A DNA stretch of 9,032 bases from CAYVKY01 sp964452115 (lineage in GTDB: Bacteria > Bacteroidota > Ignavibacteria > Tepidaquicellales > Tepidaquicellaceae): positions 1 to 9,032 of the forward strand of contig CAYVKY010000097.1 in NCBI GenBank assembly GCA_964452115.1, written 5' to 3'. A program made the position numbers and the translations under genes. The notes under the pieces are model-generated. The model made no database searches, had not been told where the DNA came from, and saw only the letters and a program-made list of their open reading frames with translations. Below, in pieces: positions 1 to 6,816 of the stretch (position 1 is its first letter; every line of letters begins with the position of its first letter).

Positions 1-708
1 TGTGAGTCTGACCCATACTTAGAACCGTATGCGGCATATCTTATGATGACGGGCGCGAAAAAAGATTCGACTCCGTTTTTAAATCCGACTATTGTTTCCG
101 GAACCGGCACACGAAAAACAAAGTATGTTTATTCAGGTGATCCTGAAACCAATACTGGTTGGACAGAAAAAAAAGGCTGCATTCAAAACTGTGGAGGTGA
201 TACCTCTAATACGGGTCAGTTAGGAACTAATCCTCCGGGCGACAGGCGGTTTATTATGTCTTCAGGAAGTTTTAATCTTAATGTTGCCCCCAATGAAAAG
301 CAAATCCTTATTGCCGCACAAATGGCGGCTAGGACTTATAATTATAAAAATGCAGTTACGAGAGTAAAATTATTATCAGACAGTGCTTGTAACTGGTATA
401 ATTCCCATCCAATCGGAATTAAAAAAATCGGAGAGGTGGTTCCCGTTAAATATCAATTGTATCAGAATTATCCCAATCCGTTTAATCCGGCTACCATTAT
501 CAAATTTGATATACCGAAATCTGACTTTGTTACGATAGATATATATGATATCACAGGGAAACTTGTAAGCAGCTTGTTGAATGAATATAAAACGAGCGGA
601 ACTTATGAAATTAAATTTGAAGCTGCCAACCTCGCAAGCGGTGTGTATTTCTGCAAAATGTCTTCGAATGCATTTTCCGATGTTAAAAGAATGGTGTTTA
701 TAAAGTGA
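1..708 (+). CDS. Secreted protein with T9SS type A C-terminal sorting domain (5'-truncated)
   Basis: The reading frame is open to the left window edge, so the gene begins outside; 235 codons are visible and the first in-frame ATG (43) need not be the start. The last ~85 residues (from about nt 445) form a type IX secretion type A sorting domain: 'QNYPNPFNP', then 'IYDITGKLV', then 'LASGVYF', ending in the basic tail 'KRMVFIK'. In FCB bacteria this beta-sandwich domain directs export across the outer membrane and is usually removed or anchored at the surface. The preceding part, with 'GDRRFIMSSGSF' and 'QILIAAQMAAR', resembles the region that often precedes such domains in large Ignavibacteria secreted proteins. 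It carries a two-cysteine stretch ('GCIQNCGGD', nt 175-201). The catalytic or binding part, if any, lies upstream and cannot be named. The sorting-domain call is firm; the function is unknown. Confidence 0.88.
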   Translation, partial: CESDPYLEPYAAYLMMTGAKKDSTPFLNPTIVSGTGTRKTKYVYSGDPETNTGWTEKKGCIQNCGGDTSNTGQLGTNPPGDRRFIMSSGSFNLNVAPNEKQILIAAQMAARTYNYKNAVTRVKLLSDSACNWYNSHPIGIKKIGEVVPVKYQLYQNYPNPFNPATIIKFDIPKSDFVTIDIYDITGKLVSSLLNEYKTSGTYEIKFEAANLASGVYFCKMSSNAFSDVKRMVFIK

Positions 709-721
709 TGCAAGTTTATAA

Positions 722-759
722 AATTGCCCGACCGGAATTTATTATCCGGTCAGGCAATT
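722..759. terminator. Hairpin terminator between convergent genes
   Basis: A 15-bp stem (722-736 with 745-759) around an 8-nt AT-rich loop lies 13 nt after the secreted-protein stop and 17 nt after the globin stop on the other strand. There is one imperfection: a C-A mismatch in plus-strand RNA, which becomes a G-U wobble in minus-strand RNA. On the minus strand the stem is followed by TTTTATAAA. It is therefore probably bidirectional and better suited to ending the globin transcript. Confidence 0.75.
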
Positions 760-776
760 AAAATTTAATTAAGATA

Positions 777-1187
777 TCAAAAATTCATATCCTTCATATT
801 GCCGGACATTACGGTGTAGAGTTTTGTCCATGCGGCTTTGACTTCTGGGGTGAAGTCTTTTCCGAGTGTGTCTTTGATTGCGCTAAGTAAAGCTTTTTGA
901 AACAGTTCATAATGCTTGTTTTCAACTCCATATTCGAAATGCCTCATTCCCATCTGCTGAATTGCGGGAATGATTATCTGCGGATTATTGAGTCCGTCGC
1001 AAATCGTTTTAATCATCGACATAATTCTATGCTTCTGATCTTTTATATCTCCCTTGAAAAGTTCTTTAGCATCGGGGGCAAGTGTAAAAAAATTATTATA
1101 TAGTTTATCCCAGCACTCTGAGTCCTGAAGTTTATTAAATGTTGATTGCAGTGTTGCTATTTCTACGTTTGAAAATACATCTTTCAT
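777..1187 (-). CDS. Single-domain bacterial haemoglobin (Vitreoscilla Hb-like globin)
   Basis: A 136-residue haem-binding globin, cytoplasmic, of the single-domain/flavohaemoglobin-like family; likely roles are O2 binding or NO detoxification. It can be aligned by eye to Vitreoscilla haemoglobin: B10 Tyr = Y30, CD1 Phe = F44, E7 Gln = Q51, proximal F8 His = H83 ('GMRHFEYGV'), followed by the 'NKHY' Tyr Y93 that hydrogen-bonds the proximal His. Q51 to H83 has the same 32-residue spacing as in Vitreoscilla Hb. The H helix is short, and the Glu that completes the His-Tyr-Glu proximal triad in flavohaemoglobins appears to be missing (N135 aligns there). There is no reductase domain, so an external electron donor would be needed. 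The start is supported by AGGA 6 nt upstream of the ATG. The gene is monocistronic, divergent from the E1 gene, with a palindrome 29 nt upstream. The family is firm; the physiological role is inferred. Confidence 0.88.
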   Translation of the reverse strand: MKDVFSNVEIATLQSTFNKLQDSECWDKLYNNFFTLAPDAKELFKGDIKDQKHRIMSMIKTICDGLNNPQIIIPAIQQMGMRHFEYGVENKHYELFQKALLSAIKDTLGKDFTPEVKAAWTKLYTVMSGNMKDMNF

Positions 1188-1216
1188 ATTATATCCTATT
1201 TTAATATTTAATTAAC

Positions 1217-1237
1217 ACAATTATTTAACATAATTGT
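1217..1237. promoter_or_regulatory. Perfect 8-5-8 palindrome upstream of globin gene
   Basis: ACAATTAT-N5-ATAATTGT is a perfect 8-bp inverted repeat with a 5-nt spacer, starting 29 nt upstream of the globin ATG, a position expected for an operator overlapping a promoter. I do not recognise it as a known NO- or O2-regulator box. The surrounding sequence is so AT-rich that a chance palindrome is possible. Confidence 0.4.
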
Positions 1238-1265
1238 TATGTCACTCGTTCCCTGAATATAAGAA

Positions 1266-1286
1266 TATTTATTCATTAAATAAATA
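1266..1286. promoter_or_regulatory. Second perfect 8-5-8 palindrome in divergent spacer
   Basis: TATTTATT-N5-AATAAATA has the same arm and spacer lengths as the palindrome at 1217-1237, centre-to-centre distance 49 bp, but a different AT-only sequence. It lies about 100 bp before the E1 start. The remainder of the 1188-1389 spacer holds no ORF and no convincing promoter; the E1 start codon has no Shine-Dalgarno sequence. Confidence 0.25.
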
Positions 1287-1389
1287 CGTGAATCGTAAGA
1301 ATTAAATTACTAATTAAATATGAACTATTAGCGGGGCATTTATGTTATAAACATCGAATTGTAAAACTTATTGCTAACTAATAAATTTA

Positions 1390-3840
1390 ATGAATACAGA
1401 CATTAAGGAAAAAGAAATCAGGGCAGGTTTGAAGAAAATCGATAATACTCTTAATAACGGCTTGCCCGGTAAAGATGAAGTAATTCAGGACTATATCCTC
1501 GTTAACCGCTCCCGTCAGGCGAGCATCCTCGGCAGAAAAGAAACCCTCATCGGAAAAGCTAATTTCGGAATATTCGGAGACGGAAAAGAACTCGCGCAGG
1601 TTGCGATGGCAAAAACTTTTATGAATGGCGACTTCCGCTCGGGATATTACCGCGACCAGACATTTGCTTTCGCTGCGGGAATTTCGGATATAAAACAGTT
1701 TTTCGCTCAGCTATATGGTGACACGAATCTTGAAAATGAACCAAACTGCGCAGGCAGAAATATGAATTGCCACTATGCCACAAGACTTTTGGACAGCGAT
1801 GGTAAATGGAAGAATCTTATGAATTCAAAAAATACATCCAGCGACATTGCTCCGACTTCAGGTCAGATGCAAAGGCTGCTTGGACTTGCTTATGCATCAA
1901 AATTATACAGAAATAATCCCGGTTTATCATATCTGAAAGAATTTTCAAATAACGGAAATGAAGTTGCATTCGGCACAATCGGTAATGCATCTACAGCAGA
2001 AGGACCATTTTGGGAAACGATAAATGCAGCCGGCGTTCTGATGGTGCCGCTGGCGATGTCAATCTGGGATGACGGCTTCGGAATTTCCGTGCCGAATATT
2101 TACCAGATGACGAAGTCAAATATTTCCGAAATACTTTCGGGATTTGCTTACAGTGAAAAAATGGAACAGGGATTTATGATTTACAAAGTGCCCGGCTGGG
2201 ATTACGAAGTGCTGATCAGAACATACAGAAAAGGCATTGCACTGGTCAGAGAAAAACAGATTCCCGCAATCTTTCATATCACTGAGGTAACTCAGCCACT
2301 CGGACATTCCACCAGCGGCTCACACGAAAGATATAAAACCAAAGAAAGACTTCAGTGGGAAAAAGACTACGACTGCATAAAGCAGTTCCGCGGCTGGATA
2401 CTTTCAAAAGGATATGCCTCGGCAGAAGAACTCGACCAAATTGAAAGCGACGCGAAAACGTATGTGAAGCAGCAGCAGGTTCAGGCTTGGGATGAATTCC
2501 TGAATCCCATCAAAGCCGAAAGAACAGAAGCTTCGCGCCTGATATTATCGCTTGCAGAAGTGAGCAGCAAAAAGGAAGAACTGCAGCAGATTCAGAAAAA
2601 TATGATGAACGCACTTGAAATCACAAAGCGCGAAGTTGCCGCACATCTGCACGATGCACTGATTGCATCCCGTGATGACAACTCCTCAGAAAAATCAGAA
2701 CTCCGGAAATTTTATGATAATTACAAAAAGGAATCGTACGAATTATACGGCAGTCATCTGTACAGTCAGTCGGACGATTCGCCGCTGAACGTCGAAGAAG
2801 TGAAACCGGTTTACAGCGATAAATCAAGACGCGTTGACGGCAGGGAAGTTCTTCTGGCATTTTTTGATAAGGCATTTGCACGCGACCCGCGCATCTTTGC
2901 AATCGGCGAGGATGTGGGTCAGCTCGGCGATGTGAATCAGGGAATGGCGGGACTTCAGGCGAAGTACGGCGATATCAGAATCACCGATACAGGCATCCGC
3001 GAATCCACAATTCTCGGACAGGGCATCGGCGCTGCACTCAGAGGATTAAGACCGATAGTTGAAGTTCAGTACCTTGACTACCTGAACTATGCGTTGCAGA
3101 TTATCAGCGATGACCTTGCAACTCTGCATTACCGTACAAAGGGCGGACAGAAAGCACCGGTTATCATACGCACGCGCGGCCATCGTCTCGTTGGAATATT
3201 CCACAGCGGCTCGCCGCTCGGAATGATTACGAATGCTTTCCGCGGCTTGCACGTCTGCGTGCCGAGAAATATGACTCAGGCAGCCGGATTTTATAACACA
3301 CTTTTAAAAGGAGACGACCCGGCAATTGTAATAGAAAGGTTGAACGCCTACAGATATAAGGAAATGCTTCCCGACAACGTAAGCGAAATCACAGTTCCTC
3401 TTGGCGTGCCTGAAGTTCTTACCGAAGGCTCGGATGTGACAGTGGTTTCTTACGGTGCGAGTCTGGATATTGCAAAGTCGGCGATTGATAAACTTTCGGG
3501 ACTTGGAATTTCATCCGAACTTATAGACGTGAGAACGCTTCTTCCGTTTGACATTCCGGGCGTGATTTTGAATTCGCTGAAGAAAACAAACCGCATCATT
3601 TTCATTGATGAAGATGTACCCGGAGGCGCAACTGCATATATGATGCAGCAGGTGCTGGAGGTTCAGGGCGGATATAAATATCTCGATTCCCAGCCGGTAA
3701 CGGTTACATCAAAGGCACATCGCCCCGCATACGGAAATGACGGAGATTATTTCTCCAAGCCGAACGCTGAAGAAATTTTCGATGCGATTTATAAAATGAT
3801 GCACGAATCAAACCCGGCACAATATTCGGAGATAATATAG
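1390..3840 (+). CDS. Fused 2-oxoacid dehydrogenase E1 alpha/beta subunit (TPP-dependent)
   Basis: This is the thiamine-pyrophosphate E1 component of a pyruvate- or branched-chain-type 2-oxoacid dehydrogenase: it decarboxylates the 2-oxoacid and acylates lipoyl-E2. Its 816 residues fuse the usually separate alpha and beta chains. The alpha part (~35-372) has 'YYRD' (86-89), the TPP-metal region 198-228 and the 'GHSTS' loop (305-309). A helical, Glu/Lys-rich linker spans ~373-475. The beta part (~477-640) has 'GEDVG' (506-510), catalytic Glu E538 in 'DTGIRE' and H605 in 'FHSG'; the transketolase C-terminal domain (~663-800) has 'IDVRTLLPFD'. Oddly, the canonical GDG...NN metal motif reads GNA(198-200)...DD(227-228). 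Codon choice is richer in G+C than the neighbouring genes, which may reflect high expression. It stands alone before its own terminator; no E2 or E3 gene is here. Substrate (pyruvate or branched-chain acids) cannot be decided. The start was taken from the frame; no ribosome binding site supports it. Confidence 0.92.
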   Translation: MNTDIKEKEIRAGLKKIDNTLNNGLPGKDEVIQDYILVNRSRQASILGRKETLIGKANFGIFGDGKELAQVAMAKTFMNGDFRSGYYRDQTFAFAAGISDIKQFFAQLYGDTNLENEPNCAGRNMNCHYATRLLDSDGKWKNLMNSKNTSSDIAPTSGQMQRLLGLAYASKLYRNNPGLSYLKEFSNNGNEVAFGTIGNASTAEGPFWETINAAGVLMVPLAMSIWDDGFGISVPNIYQMTKSNISEILSGFAYSEKMEQGFMIYKVPGWDYEVLIRTYRKGIALVREKQIPAIFHITEVTQPLGHSTSGSHERYKTKERLQWEKDYDCIKQFRGWILSKGYASAEELDQIESDAKTYVKQQQVQAWDEFLNPIKAERTEASRLILSLAEVSSKKEELQQIQKNMMNALEITKREVAAHLHDALIASRDDNSSEKSELRKFYDNYKKESYELYGSHLYSQSDDSPLNVEEVKPVYSDKSRRVDGREVLLAFFDKAFARDPRIFAIGEDVGQLGDVNQGMAGLQAKYGDIRITDTGIRESTILGQGIGAALRGLRPIVEVQYLDYLNYALQIISDDLATLHYRTKGGQKAPVIIRTRGHRLVGIFHSGSPLGMITNAFRGLHVCVPRNMTQAAGFYNTLLKGDDPAIVIERLNAYRYKEMLPDNVSEITVPLGVPEVLTEGSDVTVVSYGASLDIAKSAIDKLSGLGISSELIDVRTLLPFDIPGVILNSLKKTNRIIFIDEDVPGGATAYMMQQVLEVQGGYKYLDSQPVTVTSKAHRPAYGNDGDYFSKPNAEEIFDAIYKMMHESNPAQYSEII

Positions 3841-3868
3841 TTTTTTTTCATAGGAACCTCTAATAAAT

Positions 3869-3901
3869 AAGGGCAGGCGCAAAACACCTGCCCTTTTTTT
3901 T
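3869..3901 (+). terminator. Rho-independent terminator of the E1 gene
   Basis: GGGCAGG (3871-3877) pairs perfectly with CCTGCCC (3887-3893) around a 9-nt loop, followed by a run of eight T. Flanking AA/TT can extend the stem. It lies 30 nt after the E1 stop codon. A separate T8 tract immediately after the stop (3841-3848) has no hairpin and is not needed for this call. Confidence 0.92.
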
Positions 3902-3920
3902 AGTGTAAAATTAAATTGCA

Positions 3921-3939
3921 TTCCCAAGCAGCTTGGGAA
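3921..3939. repeat. Perfect extragenic palindrome (8-3-8)
   Basis: TTCCCAAG-CAG-CTTGGGAA forms a perfect 8-bp stem with a 3-nt loop in the gap between the convergent E1 and trxB genes. It has no T-tract on the plus strand, so it is not an obvious terminator. Short palindromes of this look often occur as dispersed extragenic repeats, but copy number cannot be seen from one window. Confidence 0.55.
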
Positions 3940-3947
3940 AGAGGATA

Positions 3948-3988
3948 GCATTATTTTGTTTTGAGAAAACATCATAACAAAATAATGC
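3948..3988. repeat. Perfect 13-bp inverted repeat with nested hairpin
   Basis: GCATTATTTTGTT (3948-3960) is the exact reverse complement of 3976-3988, with a 15-nt loop. A competing inner hairpin (TGTTTT-GAG-AAAACA, 3957-3971) shares bases with the outer left arm, so both cannot form fully at once. It could serve as a transcript end or mRNA 3'-end stabiliser for trxB, though no T-tract follows on either strand. No flanking target-site duplication is seen. Confidence 0.6.
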
Positions 3989-4004
3989 CTGTTAAATAGA
4001 AAGT

Positions 4005-4054
4005 GCGTTCCGCCGCCGGAGTCCCGGGAACCCAGGAGAATGAGAGACCCGGAA
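4005..4054. other. GC-rich patch in otherwise AT-rich spacer
   Basis: 34 of 50 bases are G or C, in clear contrast with the surrounding DNA. It contains the self-complementary TCCCGGGA (4022-4029) and further complementary pieces such as GTTCC (4007-4011) with GGAAC (4027-4031). It starts 23 nt downstream of the trxB stop in the direction of trxB transcription. No coding potential or known motif is recognised. Confidence 0.45.
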
Positions 4055-4076
4055 TCGAAAATTATTTGAAAAATTT

Positions 4077-5033
4077 TTATTCCAGATTTGCCAGATATCT
4101 TTCCACGTCGATAGCTGCCATACAGCCTGTACCTGATGCGCTTACCGCCTGCCGGTAATAGCTGTCCTGGCAGTCTCCGCAGGCAAATACACCTTCAATT
4201 TTTGTTTTCATAGTATGCTTATCGGTTTTCAGATATCCCGTTTCATCCATATCCAGAATTCCTTTGAACAAATCCGTATTGGGCTTATGTCCGATTGCAA
4301 GAAACACACCGTCACATTCGTGCAAGAATGTTTCTCCCGTTTTAACGTTTTTAACCCTCAGTCCGGTAACACTTTTTCTGCCGTCATCATTTTTCCCCAC
4401 AACTTCCTCAACGACGCAATTCAGTAAAAATTTTATTTTCGGATTTGTTTTAACTCTGTCAACCATAATTTTTGATGCTCTGAACTCTTCTCTGCGGTGT
4501 ATCAGCACCACTTCTGCGGCGTGGTGAGTTAGATATGTTGCTTCTTCCATTGCAGTGTCTCCTCCGCCTACTACTGCAACTTTCAGGTTCTTGAAAAAAA
4601 ATCCGTCGCACGTTGCGCAAGCCGATACTCCGAAACCTGCGTACTCCTTTTCCGAAGGCAGTCCGAGATATTTTGCAGAAGCACCTGTGGAAATAATTAC
4701 TGCGTCTGAAGTATATTTTGTACCGTCATCGGAGAATACCGTAAATGGTTTTTTTGAAAAATCCACTCTTGTAATAGTTTTGAAATGCGTTTTTGCTCCG
4801 AACCTCTGAGCCTGCTTTCTCATAATGTCCATCAGCATCGGTCCGGATATTCCGTGTTCAAATCCGGGATAATTTTCAATATCCGTTGTTATCATAAGCT
4901 GGCCGCCGGGCTGCGGTCCCTCAAATATTACGGGGTTTAGGTTTGCTCTCGCTGTATAAATTGCTGCTGTAAATCCTGCCGGTCCTGAGCCGATTATAAT
5001 TACATCTGAATGATTCGTATTATTGTCTGCCAT
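4077..5033 (-). CDS. trxB: Thioredoxin reductase (NADPH, FAD)
   Basis: Low-molecular-weight thioredoxin reductase: it transfers electrons from NADPH through FAD and a redox-active disulfide to thioredoxin, in the cytoplasm. At 318 residues it has the usual family length. Visible motifs in order are FAD-binding 'GSGPAG' (15-20), the redox disulfide C139-A-T-C142 followed by Asp-Gly, NADPH-binding 'GGGDTAMEEA' (156-165), 2'-phosphate-binding 'HRREEFRA' (179-186), and the C-terminal FAD motif 'CGDCQD' (285-290) with 'YRQAVSASGTGCMAA'. C285 and C288 add an extra C-x-x-C in that FAD motif. The gene starts 10 nt after the TPR protein's stop, so the two are almost certainly co-transcribed. No Shine-Dalgarno sequence precedes the ATG, which suggests translational coupling or A-rich initiation. 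No thioredoxin gene is in the window. Confidence 0.96.
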   Translation of the reverse strand: MADNNTNHSDVIIIGSGPAGFTAAIYTARANLNPVIFEGPQPGGQLMITTDIENYPGFEHGISGPMLMDIMRKQAQRFGAKTHFKTITRVDFSKKPFTVFSDDGTKYTSDAVIISTGASAKYLGLPSEKEYAGFGVSACATCDGFFFKNLKVAVVGGGDTAMEEATYLTHHAAEVVLIHRREEFRASKIMVDRVKTNPKIKFLLNCVVEEVVGKNDDGRKSVTGLRVKNVKTGETFLHECDGVFLAIGHKPNTDLFKGILDMDETGYLKTDKHTMKTKIEGVFACGDCQDSYYRQAVSASGTGCMAAIDVERYLANLE

Positions 5034-5043
5034 TTTTGGTTAA

Positions 5044-6702
5044 TTATTTTTTTAAATTTTCAAGTTTTTCCTTTGCGGAATTATTGGTTTGATTAAGTTC
5101 ATAAGCTTTCTGATAGTGAATTGCCGCTCCTTCAACATCATTCAATGCCGAAAGTATATCTCCCATGTGTTCCTGTACCACACTGCTGGATGCATTAAGG
5201 TCGAGCGATTTCTGAGTAAAATATTTTGCCTGTAAATAATCTTTCAATTTAAAATAAATCCATCCCATTGTGTCAAGATAGTTCGCATTTTCAGGTTCCT
5301 TCTGAATTACTTTTTTGCTCATCGCAAGCGCCGCTGACAGATTTTCACCGCGCCCGGACAGATTGTAAGCATAGTTATTCAGTACAAGCACATTATCGGG
5401 GTCTATCGCCAGCGCCCGCTCATACATTTTATTTGATTTGTCATATTTCTTCATAGTGTTGTACATCAGTCCCAAAGTCGAAAGCAATGAAATATCATCA
5501 GGGTTTATTGTCAGCGCCTTTTCCAGATACACAGCGGCATCATCAAGTTTGCCCTGCCGCTGCAGCGTCAGTCCCAATATATAATTAAGTTTGAAATCAT
5601 CGGGATACATCGTTACGCCTTTGTATGCTGTCAGATACGCTCTTTCTGTCAGACTTTTTTCAAAATACGTATATCCGATTTGTGTATATGCATCGCGTGA
5701 TGTGTCCGCTCTTTGAAGAGCATTTTCAAAGTCATCGACAAAATCATCACTGCCTGCCGCAATTTTTGTCATCCCAAGATAGAAATACGGCTTCCACGCG
5801 TCAGGATATTCATCGCGAATTTTTCCGAAAGCAGTCATAGAAATTTTCACTGCTGATTTTTCCTGCGAAATCATAGACATAAACATTTCGCCCATCTGAA
5901 TTTTTTCGTCGTAAGACAAAGTGTCTTTTTCAAGCACTGCGGCAAACTCTTTAAAACCTTTGTCAGGCCGGTCTGTCAGAAAATAAAGTTTTACAAGGCT
6001 GTTTTGGATTTTTTTGTCGGAAGGATTCAACCGCTGAAGTTCTTCATAAATTTTCAGCGATTCATCATACTTGCTGTTGTATTCATAAAGTGATGCGAGT
6101 CTGATTCTATTTTGAGTGTCATAGGGGTCCATCTTCAGAATATATTCAAGAACCCTTTCGCAGTCCGTATATCTGTTTTTATTTGCATAAATGTCATAAA
6201 GCCTTCTCAGCACTTCGTAATCAAAACCGTATTCATCCGTAATTTTCTCATATAATACAGCCGCCTGCTCGGGCTGATTGTTTCCTTCGTAAAGCCGTGC
6301 CAGGGAATATATTACCGAATAGTCATCTGTATCCTTTTCCAGAAGGGAGCTGTAAACTTTTATTGCCTCATCTTTTTGTCCGAGATCTAAATATATTTCC
6401 GCTTTGTGCATCAGAAATTCAGGATTCGAATCGTCCTGTGCAAGCGCTTTGTTAATCTCGACCATTGCTTCCTTGAATTTGTTGAGTTTAGTATATGCCT
6501 GGCTCAAAGCAAAATGAATGCCGGGAGAGTTACTGTATTTTAATGCGAGCAGATAGTTCTCCGCCGATGCGGTATAATTGCCCGTCAGGTCGGCTGTTTT
6601 ACCAGTAATGAAGTATTCCTTTGCCGAATCCTGTGCCTGCGCAAAAATAGTTGCCTGTAGCAACAATATAGATATGACGGATATTTTAATGATTCTGATC
6701 AT
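5044..6702 (-). CDS. Exported tetratricopeptide-repeat protein
   Basis: 552 residues with an N-terminal Sec signal peptide: a basic start, a hydrophobic core (~7-20) and probable cleavage after 'FAQA' (20-23). No lipobox cysteine is seen, so the mature protein is probably periplasmic. The rest is an almost continuous array of TPR units (~28-545), for example 'AEIYLDLGQKDEAIKVYSSLL', 'LGLTLQRQGKLDDAAVYLEKAL' (377-397) and 'LGLMYNTMKKYDKSNKMYERAL' split around 410-431. The C-terminal run 'LNNYAYNLSGRG' (441-452) followed by 'YLDTMGWIYFKLKDY' (475-489) is typical of large bacterial TPR scaffold proteins. Such arrays bind protein partners; the partner is unknown. It is the first gene of a probable operon with trxB. 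No Shine-Dalgarno sequence is visible upstream; the start is chosen because it gives a complete signal peptide. The 6703-6769 leader contains a tandem octamer TTAAAATG (6734-6749) and no promoter I trust. Confidence 0.88.
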   Translation of the reverse strand: MIRIIKISVISILLLQATIFAQAQDSAKEYFITGKTADLTGNYTASAENYLLALKYSNSPGIHFALSQAYTKLNKFKEAMVEINKALAQDDSNPEFLMHKAEIYLDLGQKDEAIKVYSSLLEKDTDDYSVIYSLARLYEGNNQPEQAAVLYEKITDEYGFDYEVLRRLYDIYANKNRYTDCERVLEYILKMDPYDTQNRIRLASLYEYNSKYDESLKIYEELQRLNPSDKKIQNSLVKLYFLTDRPDKGFKEFAAVLEKDTLSYDEKIQMGEMFMSMISQEKSAVKISMTAFGKIRDEYPDAWKPYFYLGMTKIAAGSDDFVDDFENALQRADTSRDAYTQIGYTYFEKSLTERAYLTAYKGVTMYPDDFKLNYILGLTLQRQGKLDDAAVYLEKALTINPDDISLLSTLGLMYNTMKKYDKSNKMYERALAIDPDNVLVLNNYAYNLSGRGENLSAALAMSKKVIQKEPENANYLDTMGWIYFKLKDYLQAKYFTQKSLDLNASSSVVQEHMGDILSALNDVEGAAIHYQKAYELNQTNNSAKEKLENLKK

Positions 6703-6772
6703 TTCAATTAAAAATATATTTTATATCTTTAACTTAAAATGTTAAAATGTATTGGGGAAATTTGTCCGTAAA

Positions 6773-6805
6773 AAAAAAGAGAGATTACTGGAATCTCTCT
6801 TTTTT
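6773..6805 (-). terminator. Strong intrinsic terminator for the T9SS protein gene
   Basis: A perfect 14-bp stem, including flanking A/T tracts (6773-6786 with 6792-6805), closes a 5-nt loop, with GAGAGATT/AATCTCTC at its core. On the minus strand it runs into nine T, the classical intrinsic terminator form. It ends the transcript of the 6872-8836 gene and insulates the downstream TPR-trxB operon, implying that operon has its own promoter. Confidence 0.85.
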
Positions 6806-6816
6806 CTTTAGAGGAG

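Noticed and set aside
1188..1389. Riboswitch or tRNA in the globin/E1 spacer.
   Set aside because: No cloverleaf, conserved aptamer core or leader terminator could be found; only AT-rich palindromes are visible.
1576..1584. A literal GDG (residues 63-65) near the E1 N-terminus that could be taken for the TPP GDG motif.
   Set aside because: It lies in the 'GDGKELAQVAMA' helix start that corresponds to the GQEA region of E1 alpha, far from the metal site; correct alignment puts the TPP motif at 198-228.
2116..3252. Minus-strand open frames inside the E1 gene.
   Set aside because: They lie opposite a strongly conserved enzyme, have low-complexity or Arg/Cys-rich translations and no ribosome binding sites; they are shadows.
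3841..3848. T8 tract directly after the E1 stop as a terminator.
   Set aside because: No hairpin precedes it; the structured terminator at 3869-3901 is the credible one.
3948..3988. Perfect 13-bp inverted repeat considered as a complete miniature transposon.
   Set aside because: Only 41 bp long, with no flanking target-site duplication and no transposase nearby; it is kept only as a structured repeat of unknown copy number.
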